Of a stretch of DNA of 64,000 bases, positions 25,630-34,747 are shown piece by piece. A model generated the notes under the pieces. That model searched no databases. It was not told the origin of the DNA and saw only the letters and a program-made list of their open reading frames with translations. The stretch lies in NCBI RefSeq assembly GCF_000382065.1, contig NZ_KB907498.1:502714-566713 (forward strand), in the 5' to 3' direction. Numbering within the stretch: the first letter of the stretch is position 1; every line of letters starts with the position of its first letter. The position numbers were made by a program, and so were the translations under genes. This DNA is from Stenotrophomonas hibiscicola ATCC 19867. GTDB lineage: Bacteria; Pseudomonadota; Gammaproteobacteria; Xanthomonadales; Xanthomonadaceae.

Positions 25630-25908
25630 ATCCCTTTGCAAAGAACGCCGCCGCTTCTCGCAAAAGACCCCGTTCCTGCTTTACCCACGCCAACTCGCGC
25701 TTGATTCGAGTCAACTCTTCGTCACGTGGCGTTCCGCTGCCATCGAAGGCGGCCGATTCCGAGTTCTACGCCTCGCGCTTCCAGCGGGTCAGCAGACTGT
25801 CGCGGGTTCCAACTCCCGGGCCACCTAGGCGTAGCTGATGCCCGGTTGGCTCATCTCCTCCACCGCACCGCGCTTGAGCTCGGCACTGAACTTCCTACGT
25901 ATTGACAT
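25630..25908 (-). pseudogene. Decayed IS3-family transposase OrfA
   Basis: Reading leftwards from ATG 25908, the frame encodes MSIRRKFSAELKRGAVEEM, the start of an IS3-type OrfA helix-turn-helix protein. It has an in-frame TAG after GISYA and at least one frameshift, after which RDEELTRIKRELAWVKQERGL and LREAAAFFAKG, the OrfA leucine-zipper end, can be read near 25640-25730. OrfB and terminal repeats are missing. It is a relic of an insertion sequence beside the CBASS operon. The following 25909-26158 holds no recognised gene. Confidence 0.75.
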
Positions 25909-26158
25909 GAACACTCCTCATGGCCGGAGTCGGCCTTCTTTTAACTGTCCATGAGAACGGGCGGAACCCCCAGCGGCGGGGCAAGGCGAACCCTACATTG
26001 GTGGCTCGCGGGGCTGCTGGACTACCTGTTCATCCCTCCCGCGCGGGCAGCAGTCAGAGTCAGGATCCCAAAGCCAGATCGGAAATCGCGTTTCAGATGT
26101 CGACGGGTTTCGACATGCCCCCTATCGTTGGAGCCACTTGAAGCCAGGAAGCACCGCA

Positions 26159-26956
26159 GTGTCTTTGAACAACGCCCAACTCAAATGTGAAGATTTTCTA
26201 CAGGAGCAGATCCGCCGAAACGAGGCCGAAGACATCGTTCCTTCGGAAAGTGAGGTGGCTCGGAATATGCTCAGCCGAGGACTGGAACTTCGCTCGGTCT
26301 ACCAGGAACTTGAGCGGTCCCTGGGTTTTGACGGCATTGAGTGGAAGGTATTTCTTGAGTTCTGCGTGCTCGCCACTGGAGCGCATTGGACGCCCGAGAA
26401 GAACATCGCCGATCGTTCAGCCCGCAAGCGCTTGGACAAAGTCAATGAGGCCATTGCTGGCCTGGCGGATCACATGGCGGAACTACTGGAAGAAAGGGAA
26501 CAGATAAACAACCGCGGACCGTTCAGCAGTGACACCTTGTATCACCCTGTCGAAGTCATCGACCGGGCCAGCGAATGTAATGGGCATTACAAGTCTTTCC
26601 TGAAGGAAAGGCTGGAAAACCTCTGTCAGTTCGACCTGAAGTATTGGCCAAGCCTCTCGGAAATGATTCGGGCCATTGGGACTGACGCAGAGAATGCCAA
26701 TGTGCACTCCCATGACCCCCGCTCGGCGGCCATGTCCCAGACCTCACGCCCGTCCGTGGCTGACTTTGTTCGAGCCATTGAAGAGGGGATCGCGGAGAAT
26801 CAACACGCAGGCTTGGGTGGGCTTCCTGCGTCGTTCCGCTTGTCCGATGAATCGATCGCAACCTTGGCGAACGTGCTGTTGAACCTTCCCGCGGAGTCCG
26901 CCAAGGATGCCAAGTATGTGAAGAATATCCGAGAGCGAGATCGTCGACGGACCTAA
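26159..26956 (+). CDS. Hypothetical helical protein
   Basis: This protein of about 265 residues starts at GTG 26159, with AGGAAG seven bases upstream; a TTG at 26138 in frame is less likely. It is rich in charged helices (VARNMLSRGLELRSVYQELERSLGF, KRLDKVNEAIAGLADHMAELLEEREQI) with coiled-coil character around residues 95-120. There is no signal peptide and no membrane segment. I recognise no family. It stands alone between the transposase relic and a toxin-antitoxin-like pair, in moderate-GC island DNA. Confidence 0.6.
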   Translation: MSLNNAQLKCEDFLQEQIRRNEAEDIVPSESEVARNMLSRGLELRSVYQELERSLGFDGIEWKVFLEFCVLATGAHWTPEKNIADRSARKRLDKVNEAIAGLADHMAELLEEREQINNRGPFSSDTLYHPVEVIDRASECNGHYKSFLKERLENLCQFDLKYWPSLSEMIRAIGTDAENANVHSHDPRSAAMSQTSRPSVADFVRAIEEGIAENQHAGLGGLPASFRLSDESIATLANVLLNLPAESAKDAKYVKNIRERDRRRT

Positions 26957-27221
26957 GATGCGTTTCTATCGCAGCCTTCACAGCTGACAAGCACTGTCCG
27001 GCTTCGCGTCTGCTCAACCGACTTAGTCGCCCATCCAGCGTCACTGAGAGGGACATCCACGTCTCGTCCTCAAACACAGTGTGGGCGCGCCTTCGAAGCA
27101 GGACCTACAGACCGTTGTGTTCCTGATACCTTTTGGCTGCAACGTTTTAGGGCCTTCAGTCTCAGCACTAAATGAGACACCCTCCGACCTAGCTTGACCT
27201 CCAAGACAGTTGGCTTATCGT

Positions 27222-27629
27222 ATGAATATGCGCCCCCTACTGACCCCTGCCGATTGTTCCACGGGCACCTGGCTCCCGCCAGTGTCTTGGTACCAATCTC
27301 GCGTGCTTTGGCGCGAGGTGGGCCGCCGCTTGCCTCACCACCCGGAAGTTTTGGCCACGGCCAGGACGTATTTGGAGATTGCTCTTGAAACAGGCGAACA
27401 TGCCTGCTCGCCCCAATACCTGCATCGCTGGCGAGAACTCATTGAGCAAGGTATAGCAGCAGTCGTGGAGGTGCTCACCTCTGTAGACGACAATGAGGGC
27501 CAGGTGTTGCGCTCGTGCTCCCCTGCCCCCTTCCTGTCCTTGATTTCCGAGCAAGAGCGGAATCGATTGTTTGACTTGGTCAAGTGGGAAGTTCGAGCGC
27601 TGAGGCACAATGAAGCCAGAGCAGCTTGA
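27222..27629 (+). CDS. Putative antitoxin partner of the nucleotidyltransferase
   Basis: This 135-residue protein has LPHHPEVLATARTYLEIAL and SPQYLHRWRELIEQG helices. ATG 27222 is chosen over the TTG at 27210; ATG 27228 is also possible. Its last 20 bases overlap the following nucleotidyltransferase gene, the arrangement of two-gene AbiE/MNT-type toxin-antitoxin loci in which the antitoxin comes first. I do not recognise its fold from sequence; the antitoxin role is inferred from position. Confidence 0.6.
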   Translation: MNMRPLLTPADCSTGTWLPPVSWYQSRVLWREVGRRLPHHPEVLATARTYLEIALETGEHACSPQYLHRWRELIEQGIAAVVEVLTSVDDNEGQVLRSCSPAPFLSLISEQERNRLFDLVKWEVRALRHNEARAA

Positions 27630-28170
27630 CCACGTCCTGCGCGCAGTCGATGAGGCAACCGGGCATGAGCACCGATTCCTACTGATCGGCAGCCAAGCCA
27701 TTTTGGCTCATCTCGATCCTAGATATTTTTCGTCCGATGTTTTGTTCTTCTCCAGGGAAATCGACATCGCCCTGTTGGATGAACCGCAACGAGAGTCAGA
27801 AGCCGTTGCGGACATCATCGACAAGAACTTCGGCGATGCCTCAATTTTTGACCGGACTTATGGCTACCATGCAGATGGCGTGGAAGTCGCCACAGCGATC
27901 CTAGCTCCTGGTTGGCGCGATAGGCTCATCCCATACCAATCAGGCGATGTCGCACGGGATACCTTTATGGCGCTTTCGTATGAGGACCTGCTGATCTCCA
28001 AGCTCTGTGCTGGCCGCGACAAGGACATCGATTTTGTCAAAGGCATGGCTGCCATTGGGCATCCCAGACTGTCGGAGGTCGAAAGGCTCCTAGAGACCCT
28101 TCCAGACTCCGCTAATAAGCACCGTGCGATGGCTTGGTGGAGTGCGTTTTCCGCCGTAAACGATCGCTAG
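27610..28170 (+). CDS. Nucleotidyltransferase-fold protein (DUF6036/AbiEii-like), possible toxin
   Basis: This 186-residue polymerase-beta-fold protein has the motif RFLLIGSQAILAHLD (GS helix) followed by REIDIALLDEP, providing the paired acids (E-I-D) of the nucleotidyltransferase active site. Downstream LSYEDLLISKLCAGRDKDIDFVKGM is typical of DUF6036 and AbiEii-like proteins. Relatives in toxin-antitoxin systems transfer nucleotides to tRNA or to the toxin. It overlaps the upstream gene by 20 bases, implying translational coupling. Whether it is toxin or antitoxin cannot be told from sequence. Confidence 0.72.
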   Translation: MKPEQLDHVLRAVDEATGHEHRFLLIGSQAILAHLDPRYFSSDVLFFSREIDIALLDEPQRESEAVADIIDKNFGDASIFDRTYGYHADGVEVATAILAPGWRDRLIPYQSGDVARDTFMALSYEDLLISKLCAGRDKDIDFVKGMAAIGHPRLSEVERLLETLPDSANKHRAMAWWSAFSAVNDR

Positions 28171-28329
28171 AAGCCCCCTTAGAAGAGATCGTTGACTCAG
28201 TGGCAGGGTCAGCCGACTGCTTAGCCGCTCAGCGTTTCCTCGTAAACCGGATAGTCGGTGTCGCCCTTGATGCCGATCACCCCGTAGGACGCGCTGCGAT
28301 CAGGTTCCGACAACGGCCATACACGCTCG

Positions 28330-28760
28330 TTAGCTGCTGGGGGTTGCCGTGCGATTCCCACAGTCAAAGCTGGGCCCAGTCGACGCCGCATAGGCCAGCG
28401 GCTCGTCCGAGTTGGACTGTTGGTAATCGTCCACCTTCGTCGAGATCGCTGAATCATAAGCAGGATCAACGTCCATTGCCTGTGACTCTTCGACTGGAGC
28501 CGCAGCTGCGGGAGCCATGGCTTGTGTTCGGGTCCGAACATTGGAGCTGATTGCCGCTCCAATGCCGATGAGATCTCCAGGAAGTACCTGGACCTCGACC
28601 AAGTGCTGTCCATTGACTGCCTGGGAGGTGTATTCAAGCCGCAGCTTGTAGACGTCCTGTCTGGGATTGTTAAAGGGGACGGTCAGATCGGCTTCGCAAC
28701 TGTAGCGGCTGATCTTGCCGTCAAAGCTCGTCGGATGCGGAGTTCTTTAGCGAGCCATGT
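28330..28760 (-). pseudogene. Truncated exported-protein gene (remnant)
   Basis: On the minus strand an open stretch encodes FDGKISRYSCEADLTVPFN, then a segment with VYKLRLEYTSQAVNGQHLV and EVQVLPGDLIGIGAA, and ends GPSFDCGNRTATPSS with a stop. The segment resembles the middle of an exported Xanthomonadaceae protein whose end (GPSFDC) would normally open an LprI-like lysozyme-inhibitor domain. It lacks a start codon (TAA lies just upstream) and its end appears frame-shifted; another frame continues to 28221. I read it as a decayed gene. Confidence 0.4.
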
Positions 28761-28966
28761 TGGGCCTACCGTCACCTAGCGCCGGCCAAGTCAGCCCGTG
28801 CTGAGGGACCGACTGTGCGACGGCGGCCGGGCTTTCAAGGGGCGGTCCCGAACCAGCAAGTTCTCTTCGACTAAGTAGCAATTGTGTGCGCAATTCCCTG
28901 CTGAGTGCCCTTGCTAATTTTCACTTAACTGGTTGGCTACGAGCACACACCAACCGAGGACGCACA

Positions 28967-29182
28967 TTGCTAGATCCACGAACCCAAATCGCCGCGCTAC
29001 TTCTGAGCGGCAGCTTCAATCCCACCGTCCATCGCCCTCGCGAAGAGCGCTTGGGAGACATTCAAGCCGCTCTGGAGCTCGCGGAGCGCGTCCTGGGCAG
29101 CTCTTCAGGAAAAAGTCCGATCCAACCCATCGATGCTCAGTTGACCGACGACGGGAACACACCAACGACGGAGGAACCATGA
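28967..29182 (+). CDS. Small protein, tandem paralogue 1
   Basis: This protein of about 71 residues starts at TTG 28967 with GAGGA seven bases upstream. Its N-terminus, DPRTQIAALLLSG, is nearly the same as that of the next gene (DPQTRIAALVLSG), and both continue with an R/Q-rich ERLGDIQAALELAERVL helix. The two are therefore tandem duplicates that have diverged at the C-terminus. It overlaps the next gene by four bases. Function unknown; its position beside the relaxase suggests a mobilisation or partition accessory. Confidence 0.55.
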   Translation: MLDPRTQIAALLLSGSFNPTVHRPREERLGDIQAALELAERVLGSSSGKSPIQPIDAQLTDDGNTPTTEEP

Positions 29183-29502
29183 CTGATCCACAAACCCGAA
29201 TCGCCGCGCTGGTTTTAAGCGGCACCATCGAACGAGCGGCTCAGCGTACACAGCAGGAGCGCTCAGAAGATGTTCGAGTGGCCTTGGAGGTCGCCGCCGA
29301 GGTTTTGCGCCAGCGCGCAGGCGGAAACCCAGTCGACCTCATTCATGACAGGCCTCACCTTCAGCCACGGCCCGCTCCTACAACCAAGGAACGCGTCGAG
29401 GTAAAAGAGGATCTGGCTCCGTTGGACCAACTGCTCGCTGATCGGCGGGGAATCAGGCCCTCGGCCAAGCCGCCAACGACCAAACGGCCAACGCTTCATT
29501 GA
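29179..29502 (+). CDS. Small protein, tandem paralogue 2
   Basis: This 107-residue protein starts at ATG 29179, overlapping the stop of its paralogue (ATGA) and preceded by GGAGGAACC. The N-terminal about 50 residues (DPQTRIAALVLSG, then RSEDVRVALEVAAEVLRQ) align with the previous gene; the C-terminal about 55 are Pro/Lys-rich and probably disordered. It ends nine bases before a hairpin and converges on the relaxase gene. No family is recognised. Confidence 0.65.
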   Translation: MTDPQTRIAALVLSGTIERAAQRTQQERSEDVRVALEVAAEVLRQRAGGNPVDLIHDRPHLQPRPAPTTKERVEVKEDLAPLDQLLADRRGIRPSAKPPTTKRPTLH

Positions 29503-29510
29503 ACTTCCCA

Positions 29511-29533
29511 AGCCCCCCGCCACAGCGGGGGCT
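29511..29533. terminator. Hairpin between convergent genes
   Basis: AGCCCCCCGC pairs with GCGGGGGCT (one bulged C) across a short CACA loop, between the end of the small paralogue gene at 29502 and the end of the relaxase gene at 29545. The strong GC stem suggests a shared bidirectional terminator, though the T-tracts on both sides are poor. Confidence 0.6.
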
Positions 29534-29544
29534 CTTCATTGCTG

Positions 29545-31068
29545 TCAGTGAAGCCTTGGCCGAGGCGTGGCCTGCGGCATGGATACAGTCAGCTTTGCGG
29601 GGTCTCCCGTTTCGTGAAGCGGATCCCCCAACTGATCCAGGGCTACCCTGCTGCCGGCTTCCAACTCTGCCACGGCGGCTGACAGCTGATTCGCACAGGC
29701 CTCTTCCTGACCGTCCTCGATCTTTGTACGAGCTTTTCTCAGGGCATCCAAACGCTGCTCGATTGCGGCCAAGCGACGTCCGCGACGCCGGGCCCAAGCC
29801 ACCAGTGCAGCGCCTGTCGGCCGGGGCTGCTGTTCGATGAAGTCCTCCAACGACCGCTCCGCGCGCGTCAGAAGCGATGCAGCCCGTCGTTCAGCCTCTA
29901 CCCGCCGCACCCACTCTGTAGCTCGTCGTCTCACCGCGGCCAAGCCTCTCAGCGCTCGCTGGACATCCTTGCGCACCCTTGTTCCCACGCTCCCGTTGCC
30001 AATGGCCGAGTCCAAGCGACGTAGAAGCACGAGTGTGGAGCGAAGCGCCCCCTCAAGGCCCGCAGCCACCACGTCACGCCAAAGTCCCCATGCCCTTTCC
30101 ATCAGTGACTGCAGCGAGGGTTCAGGTGCATTGGGAAGAGTGCGGATGGCCAAAACTCCTCGCCGACTGAATCCCTTTACGTCCTCGATGTAGCTTGTAC
30201 CCGATTTCGGCCCCAGCGCAATACGGTTCGATGGCGGCGTTGCATGTCCGTGAGCTGGGTCCGTATCCGTGGCTGCTTTCTCAAACCGTATTGCTGCCTG
30301 ATGCGCGGATCTCTGATTGTCCGCAACGATGTTGCCCAAGACTTTTCCGACATCGGTCTCCACGCCTCGTCGTTCCAACGCTGAGGCCTGCTGGCCTAGG
30401 TGGAAGGTTGGGCGCCGTCCCAGAATTGCTGCTGCGACGATGTCTCCCCGGTCAAGCGCGTCCTCCGCCTGCGCTTCCAAGCTTCGATGGTCTACCGACA
30501 CTTCGATCTCGGCCGCGGCCAGGTGCTGGTTTGTCAGCTGGGCCACCATCGCTCGGAGCCACTCCACTTCGCTGCGCCCAGAGGGTCCACCGTCGAGCTC
30601 GCGCGTTTTGTCCGCAAGCCCTTCGGCGTCCAAGCGGCGCGTCGTGGCGAGGATGTGTACGTGCCAATTAAGTCCGTCGTTACTGCCCGGCGAGTGGATG
30701 CTGGCTTGAACTGCAAAGCCGTAGCGATCAACCAATGCGCGGGCTATGTCCGCCGTCAGGGCCGAGCGCTGCGGCCCGTTGAGCTCGTGCGGAAGTGCGA
30801 TCTCAAACTCGCGGGCCACGGTTGCGTCCTTTCGCCTCTCGGCCGCCTCGGCCGCTTGCCATAGCTTTGCGGCGTCGAGCGACCAGTCTGGCGCCTTCAA
30901 AGGCACCACCCAGCGGCTCTCGACCACTCCGCCTCTGCGAGAGTAGTCGTGCCGCGCTCCCGTGCGCTCATCTACGAGCGATAAGCCCGCGCGGTAGGCG
31001 GCGGCGGCAACGGCCGAATGGCCTTTGGCACGGGAGAAGGTTTTGACACGGGTGTGGTATATCGCCAT
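29545..31068 (-). CDS. mobA: MobA/MobL (MobQ-type) relaxase
   Basis: This 507-residue conjugative relaxase nicks one strand of oriT through an N-terminal tyrosine and pilots it to the recipient. The N-terminus MAIYHTRVKTFSRAKGHSAVAAAAYRAG is the MobA/MobL signature (motif I). Motif III is NWHVHIL, with the HxH metal ligands. The catalytic domain spans about 1-200; the C-terminal part (about 330-507) is a long basic helical region without helicase or primase motifs. ATG 31068 is chosen. The oriT lies about 100 bases upstream. It should act in trans with a conjugative plasmid or ICE, as no type IV secretion genes are seen. Confidence 0.92.
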   Translation of the reverse strand: MAIYHTRVKTFSRAKGHSAVAAAAYRAGLSLVDERTGARHDYSRRGGVVESRWVVPLKAPDWSLDAAKLWQAAEAAERRKDATVAREFEIALPHELNGPQRSALTADIARALVDRYGFAVQASIHSPGSNDGLNWHVHILATTRRLDAEGLADKTRELDGGPSGRSEVEWLRAMVAQLTNQHLAAAEIEVSVDHRSLEAQAEDALDRGDIVAAAILGRRPTFHLGQQASALERRGVETDVGKVLGNIVADNQRSAHQAAIRFEKAATDTDPAHGHATPPSNRIALGPKSGTSYIEDVKGFSRRGVLAIRTLPNAPEPSLQSLMERAWGLWRDVVAAGLEGALRSTLVLLRRLDSAIGNGSVGTRVRKDVQRALRGLAAVRRRATEWVRRVEAERRAASLLTRAERSLEDFIEQQPRPTGAALVAWARRRGRRLAAIEQRLDALRKARTKIEDGQEEACANQLSAAVAELEAGSRVALDQLGDPLHETGDPAKLTVSMPQATPRPRLH

Positions 31069-31161
31069 GCAGAGAGCTCCAGTTCTTTGAGCTCTTTATG
31101 CCTTTGAATTTGCCGTTGGCAAGTCGCAAAGCGGCTTGGGGTTCAAGGGGCGAAGCACTTT

Positions 31162-31198
31162 GCGCACGCATCACTTGTGATGCCTAAGTGCGCTTTTC
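31162..31198. other. oriT: Origin of transfer (oriT), RSF1010-like nic region
   Basis: Nested palindromes lie upstream of the relaxase: GCGCAC (31162-31167) and GTGCGC (31188-31193) flank GCATCAC-TT-GTGATGC (31168-31183). The segment 31185-31193 reads TAAGTGCGC, identical to the nic core known for RSF1010/R1162 (GTAAGTGCGCCCT), followed by TTTTC. A hairpin immediately 5' of the core is the arrangement that MobQ relaxases recognise. The assignment rests on this match plus the adjacent relaxase. Confidence 0.8.
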
Positions 31199-31327
31199 GC
31201 TCTTTGCATTTGCATCTTTCTTTTCTGATTTTCTGAATTGCATCAAGTGCGAAAGCGATGCGCCATAAATAGGTTGACGGATGAGAAATCATTGCTTCAC
31301 TGAGGGAGACTTCACTAGGAGAAGATC

Positions 31328-31594
31328 ATGTCATCCACCAATCACTACCGCGATCAGATCCAACGGGCCACCCATCGGCTGGCCCAGCTTCAAGCCAGGG
31401 AGCTTCTGGCGCATCAGCGGCAGGATGCCCGGGAGAAGGCCATCAAGCGCCGCGACGACGCCAAGCGCAGACGACAAGTGGCCGAACTCGTTTTCCTGGC
31501 CGGGGCCCAGAACCTGCCAGACAACGAGATCGTCGCAGCCCTGCAGCGGCACATGCTTGCGGTGAACGAAACACGGCTCTCACCACCCCACTGA
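31328..31594 (+). CDS. TraD/MobC-like mobilisation accessory protein
   Basis: This 88-residue, very basic helical protein (RDQIQRATHRLAQLQARELL, KRRDDAKRRRQVAELVFLAG) has the character of the small conjugal transfer protein TraD/MobC found opposite MobQ relaxase genes. ATG 31328 has GAGAAG seven bases upstream. It is divergent from the relaxase gene, with oriT between them, the usual place for an oriT-binding accessory protein. Family membership is inferred from size, composition and position. Confidence 0.7.
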   Translation: MSSTNHYRDQIQRATHRLAQLQARELLAHQRQDAREKAIKRRDDAKRRRQVAELVFLAGAQNLPDNEIVAALQRHMLAVNETRLSPPH

Positions 31595-31747
31595 TCATCC
31601 CAGCTCACTCGTACGGCCATCAACGTCAAGGCTTGGGGCAGGCACGCCAGTGCCCTGGACGCCAATACTGAATGGGCGAATCCTGGCCATCCCAGAGCCT
31701 CGCCCCGTCCTGGCTATGCGCGTCTCACGTGGGGTTGGCGAGCTACA

Positions 31748-34747
31748 ATGCCCCAAAAGGAAGCGCCAAAGGCAGGGGGCCACATGGCGAGAAGGAAGCA
31801 AACCGCAGGCGGCTGGATCGTCGCAATCCTGGTCGTCATAGCATTGGTGCCAAAGGAAGTCTGGATCGGTTTGGGGATCGTCCTTGCGGTGGCCGCCGCC
31901 GTTTGGCTCTGGGCCAAGTGGCAGGCGATGCGCCCGAAAAAGACACCCTCTCCCGCCAAGCCGGTCCCCGCTCCAGAGCCGACCTTGGCGGAGTTGATCA
32001 AGGCATCCGCTCTTCCATCTGGGCAGGCGGCACAGAGACAGCCCCGCGCAGAAGCTGCCCAACCGGCGAGACCCGCGAATATTGAATCGGGCACGTCCTC
32101 GGGATCGGTCGGCGCTGCGGTGCCAGAAGATGCGCGCCCGCTCGGCTCTGAGGGGCGCTCGGCGCTGCCTGCGGCGCAGGCCCCGAGCAAAGCGCCCCCG
32201 GAGACTCTTTCGCCGCCCCGTCCTGGCAATTTGGAAGAGGCCAAAGCCGCGGTGAGCATGCGCCTTGCCATCGAGTCCGCCGCACGGGTGCTGACGGCCG
32301 TGGGCTCCGCAAACCCTTCTACCCCCTACCCCTACCAACCTGACGAGGAACGCATTGAGCGCGCGCGCCCGGGCAACCTCGCTGCGGCGAAACTTGCCGT
32401 GACCCAGCGCTTGGCCGCGACTTCGCAAGATGAGCTGGTCGAGCCGCTGATCCAGTTCGCCACAAACGCGGACACAGCCTCGGGAGAAACCTTGACGGGC
32501 ACCATAGATGGGCGAGCGCACTCGGACTCAAGAGCCGCGGAGCAGACTAACCCTCCCCACACGAACGGAACCCGCGACGCAGGTGCAATGACGCCGCCGC
32601 CCCCGCTTCCATCGCGGGCTTCGCCTCCCTCCCTGCCCGATGAGCTCCGGCGGGTGGCCATCGACGCCGGAACGCCGGCAAAGCAATTCACGGTACCCCG
32701 CCCCCCCGAGGGCTGGGACAAGACCCGCTGGCTCGGCGCCCAGGACGAGATCGAGATCGCGGGCATTGTTATCCGGGGCGGCCTGTTCTACACAGGTCCG
32801 CGGCTGACCACCCCTGGCACGCGTGAGAACGAGCCCAGCTTGGTCAATGGCGTTCTTGCCGTTGGGCGATACGGGGATTACCGGTCCACGACGCGCTACT
32901 GGGGAGGCTACGCAGATTTTGAACCCGCTGAACGCCACGCCTATCTGAAGTGGCTCGCTTCGGACCGTACCGATCCCGGCTGCGCAATCCAGTATGTTCG
33001 ATTGTTCCTGTTTGGATTGGAGCGTCGCATCTTGCTGGATTCGGGGAACGATCCGGATTCCAAGCAAGACTGGCCCGCTATCAAGGCGATGCTCCGCCGT
33101 TTGTCGTCTGCTTATGCCGCCGTGCTTCCGAATGTCCACGGTCATGTCAACAGCCTGCTCGACTGGATGGCTCTGACCGAAGCAGGCGAACAGCTTTACA
33201 ACGCGCCGCTTCCCGCGTTCGAACGAACTTACGAACTGCCTTTCTACATCCGCTTGGCCCTGGGGCAATGCTCCTTGGATCGAGTCCCCGTGCCCGCCGC
33301 GCTGGCCACGGCCTGGGTGCGGCTCAATCCAGAGATTCCGCTGCGAACCGCCGCAACGCGTTGTGCGGAAGAGTTCGATCGCCTTTTCGCTCTGCGGTAT
33401 CAAGAGACGTTCGGCCCTGGAATGGTGCTGCCAAAAAACCGCACCAAGCTGAAGTTCACACGCCGCCCCTTTAACCCGGCCTTGGACCGGACTGATGCCG
33501 GCACCAAGACTTTCGGTGACATTCCCGATGTCACCGCATTGCGAGCGCCCCTAAAGGCGCTGCAGGAACTTGTTTCTCAGTGCACGGAGGACCTCGGAGC
33601 CTTCAGCCGGCTCGTGGGCAAGAACCCCGAGGCCCGCCAATCCATTGAGGGCACCTTGCTGCTTCCGTCAGAGATCTGGCCGCTGGCCACGCGGACCGCA
33701 TTGGCCGAAGTCGCTTCGGATGTTCAAACCGCCAATTTGTCGATCAAGCTGACCGACCTATTGGAAAGGCTTGGGGCAGTCGGAACCACCCTGGGCAAGG
33801 ACAAAATTCGGGAACTCGCACGAGCACTAGAGCAGTCCAAGGTCGGCATGGAACCCAATGTGCTCGAAGGCGCGCGGGTGCCTGGCGAGAACGACCCTAT
33901 CGTTCTCTTCCCCCTGCTTCCCGACCAAACCCATCGAACCGACGCTCAGGCCTATCAAACGGCCCAGTTGACCCTGCAACTCGCCTCGACGGTCGCTCAG
34001 TCTGATGGCACGTTCAGCACCCACGAACTTGAGCACCTTTCACGCGAAATCGAAAGCTGGACGCATCTGAGCGAGGGTGACCGACGGCGTCTGCGCGCGC
34101 ACCTTGATCTCTTGGCGATGGCACCGCTTTCCTTGCCTACGCTGCGCAAGAAGCTGGATCCGCTCAGCGGGGACATAAAGGACGCCATCGCCGGGTCCAT
34201 GGCCACGCTCGCCCAAGTCGACGGGATGGTCTCCCCAGAGGAGGTCCGGTTCTTGGAGCGCGTCTACAAAGCGTTGGGCGTGGATCCCGCTCGTGTGTTC
34301 AGCGACGTCCATGCCCCACGCCCGCCCAAAGCCCCCAGCGCATTGCCCAAGGCTGCGTCTGGCGCATTCCAACTCGATCCCGACCGGATCGCTGCTCTTC
34401 AGCGGGACACAGCCCAAGTCTCCGCATTGCTCGCCAACATTTTCACCGACGAGGAAGCGACTCCCCCTGATCTTGCGCCGGCGGAAGCGGTGAGTGCCGA
34501 GGTGGAGAGTGCTGGTCAGTTGCTCGGGCTTGATCAGGCACACAGCGCATTGCTGAGGCTAATGCTGTCGCGCCCCGTCTGGACCCGTGCAGAACTGGAA
34601 GATGGCGCGGCAGACATGGAGCTGATGCTCGACGGCGCGCTTGAACAAATCAACGATGCGTCGTTCGACGCTTACGACATTCCATTTTCCGACGGCGACG
34701 ACCCGTTGGAGATCAACCCCGAATTCATTGAGAAGATCGAGCAATGA
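31748..34747 (+). CDS. TerB-N/TerB-C domain protein of a helicase operon
   Basis: This 999-residue protein has two N-terminal transmembrane helices (WIVAILVVIALV, then IGLGIVLAVAAAVWLW at about 23-55), a long Pro/Ala-rich linker to about 310, then a TerB-N domain (around 325-540, with GWDKTRWLGAQDEIEIAGIV and the YVRLFLFGLERRIL segment), a TerB-like helical region (about 730-870: LTLQLASTVAQSDGTFS, MATLAQVDGMVSPEEVRFLERVYKALG) and a TerB-C end. ATG 31748 opens the frame; ATG 31784, closer to an AGGGGG site, is an alternative. It overlaps the ATPase gene by ATGA. TerB-N/C proteins are known from Ter-related stress and DNA-processing systems. Confidence 0.83.
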   Translation: MPQKEAPKAGGHMARRKQTAGGWIVAILVVIALVPKEVWIGLGIVLAVAAAVWLWAKWQAMRPKKTPSPAKPVPAPEPTLAELIKASALPSGQAAQRQPRAEAAQPARPANIESGTSSGSVGAAVPEDARPLGSEGRSALPAAQAPSKAPPETLSPPRPGNLEEAKAAVSMRLAIESAARVLTAVGSANPSTPYPYQPDEERIERARPGNLAAAKLAVTQRLAATSQDELVEPLIQFATNADTASGETLTGTIDGRAHSDSRAAEQTNPPHTNGTRDAGAMTPPPPLPSRASPPSLPDELRRVAIDAGTPAKQFTVPRPPEGWDKTRWLGAQDEIEIAGIVIRGGLFYTGPRLTTPGTRENEPSLVNGVLAVGRYGDYRSTTRYWGGYADFEPAERHAYLKWLASDRTDPGCAIQYVRLFLFGLERRILLDSGNDPDSKQDWPAIKAMLRRLSSAYAAVLPNVHGHVNSLLDWMALTEAGEQLYNAPLPAFERTYELPFYIRLALGQCSLDRVPVPAALATAWVRLNPEIPLRTAATRCAEEFDRLFALRYQETFGPGMVLPKNRTKLKFTRRPFNPALDRTDAGTKTFGDIPDVTALRAPLKALQELVSQCTEDLGAFSRLVGKNPEARQSIEGTLLLPSEIWPLATRTALAEVASDVQTANLSIKLTDLLERLGAVGTTLGKDKIRELARALEQSKVGMEPNVLEGARVPGENDPIVLFPLLPDQTHRTDAQAYQTAQLTLQLASTVAQSDGTFSTHELEHLSREIESWTHLSEGDRRRLRAHLDLLAMAPLSLPTLRKKLDPLSGDIKDAIAGSMATLAQVDGMVSPEEVRFLERVYKALGVDPARVFSDVHAPRPPKAPSALPKAASGAFQLDPDRIAALQRDTAQVSALLANIFTDEEATPPDLAPAEAVSAEVESAGQLLGLDQAHSALLRLMLSRPVWTRAELEDGAADMELMLDGALEQINDASFDAYDIPFSDGDDPLEINPEFIEKIEQ

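Noticed and set aside
28221-28637. 138-codon minus-strand frame as an intact gene
   Set aside because: It overlaps a better-looking broken frame, lacks a ribosome site and reads like a chance frame for most of its length; only its end may belong to the remnant.
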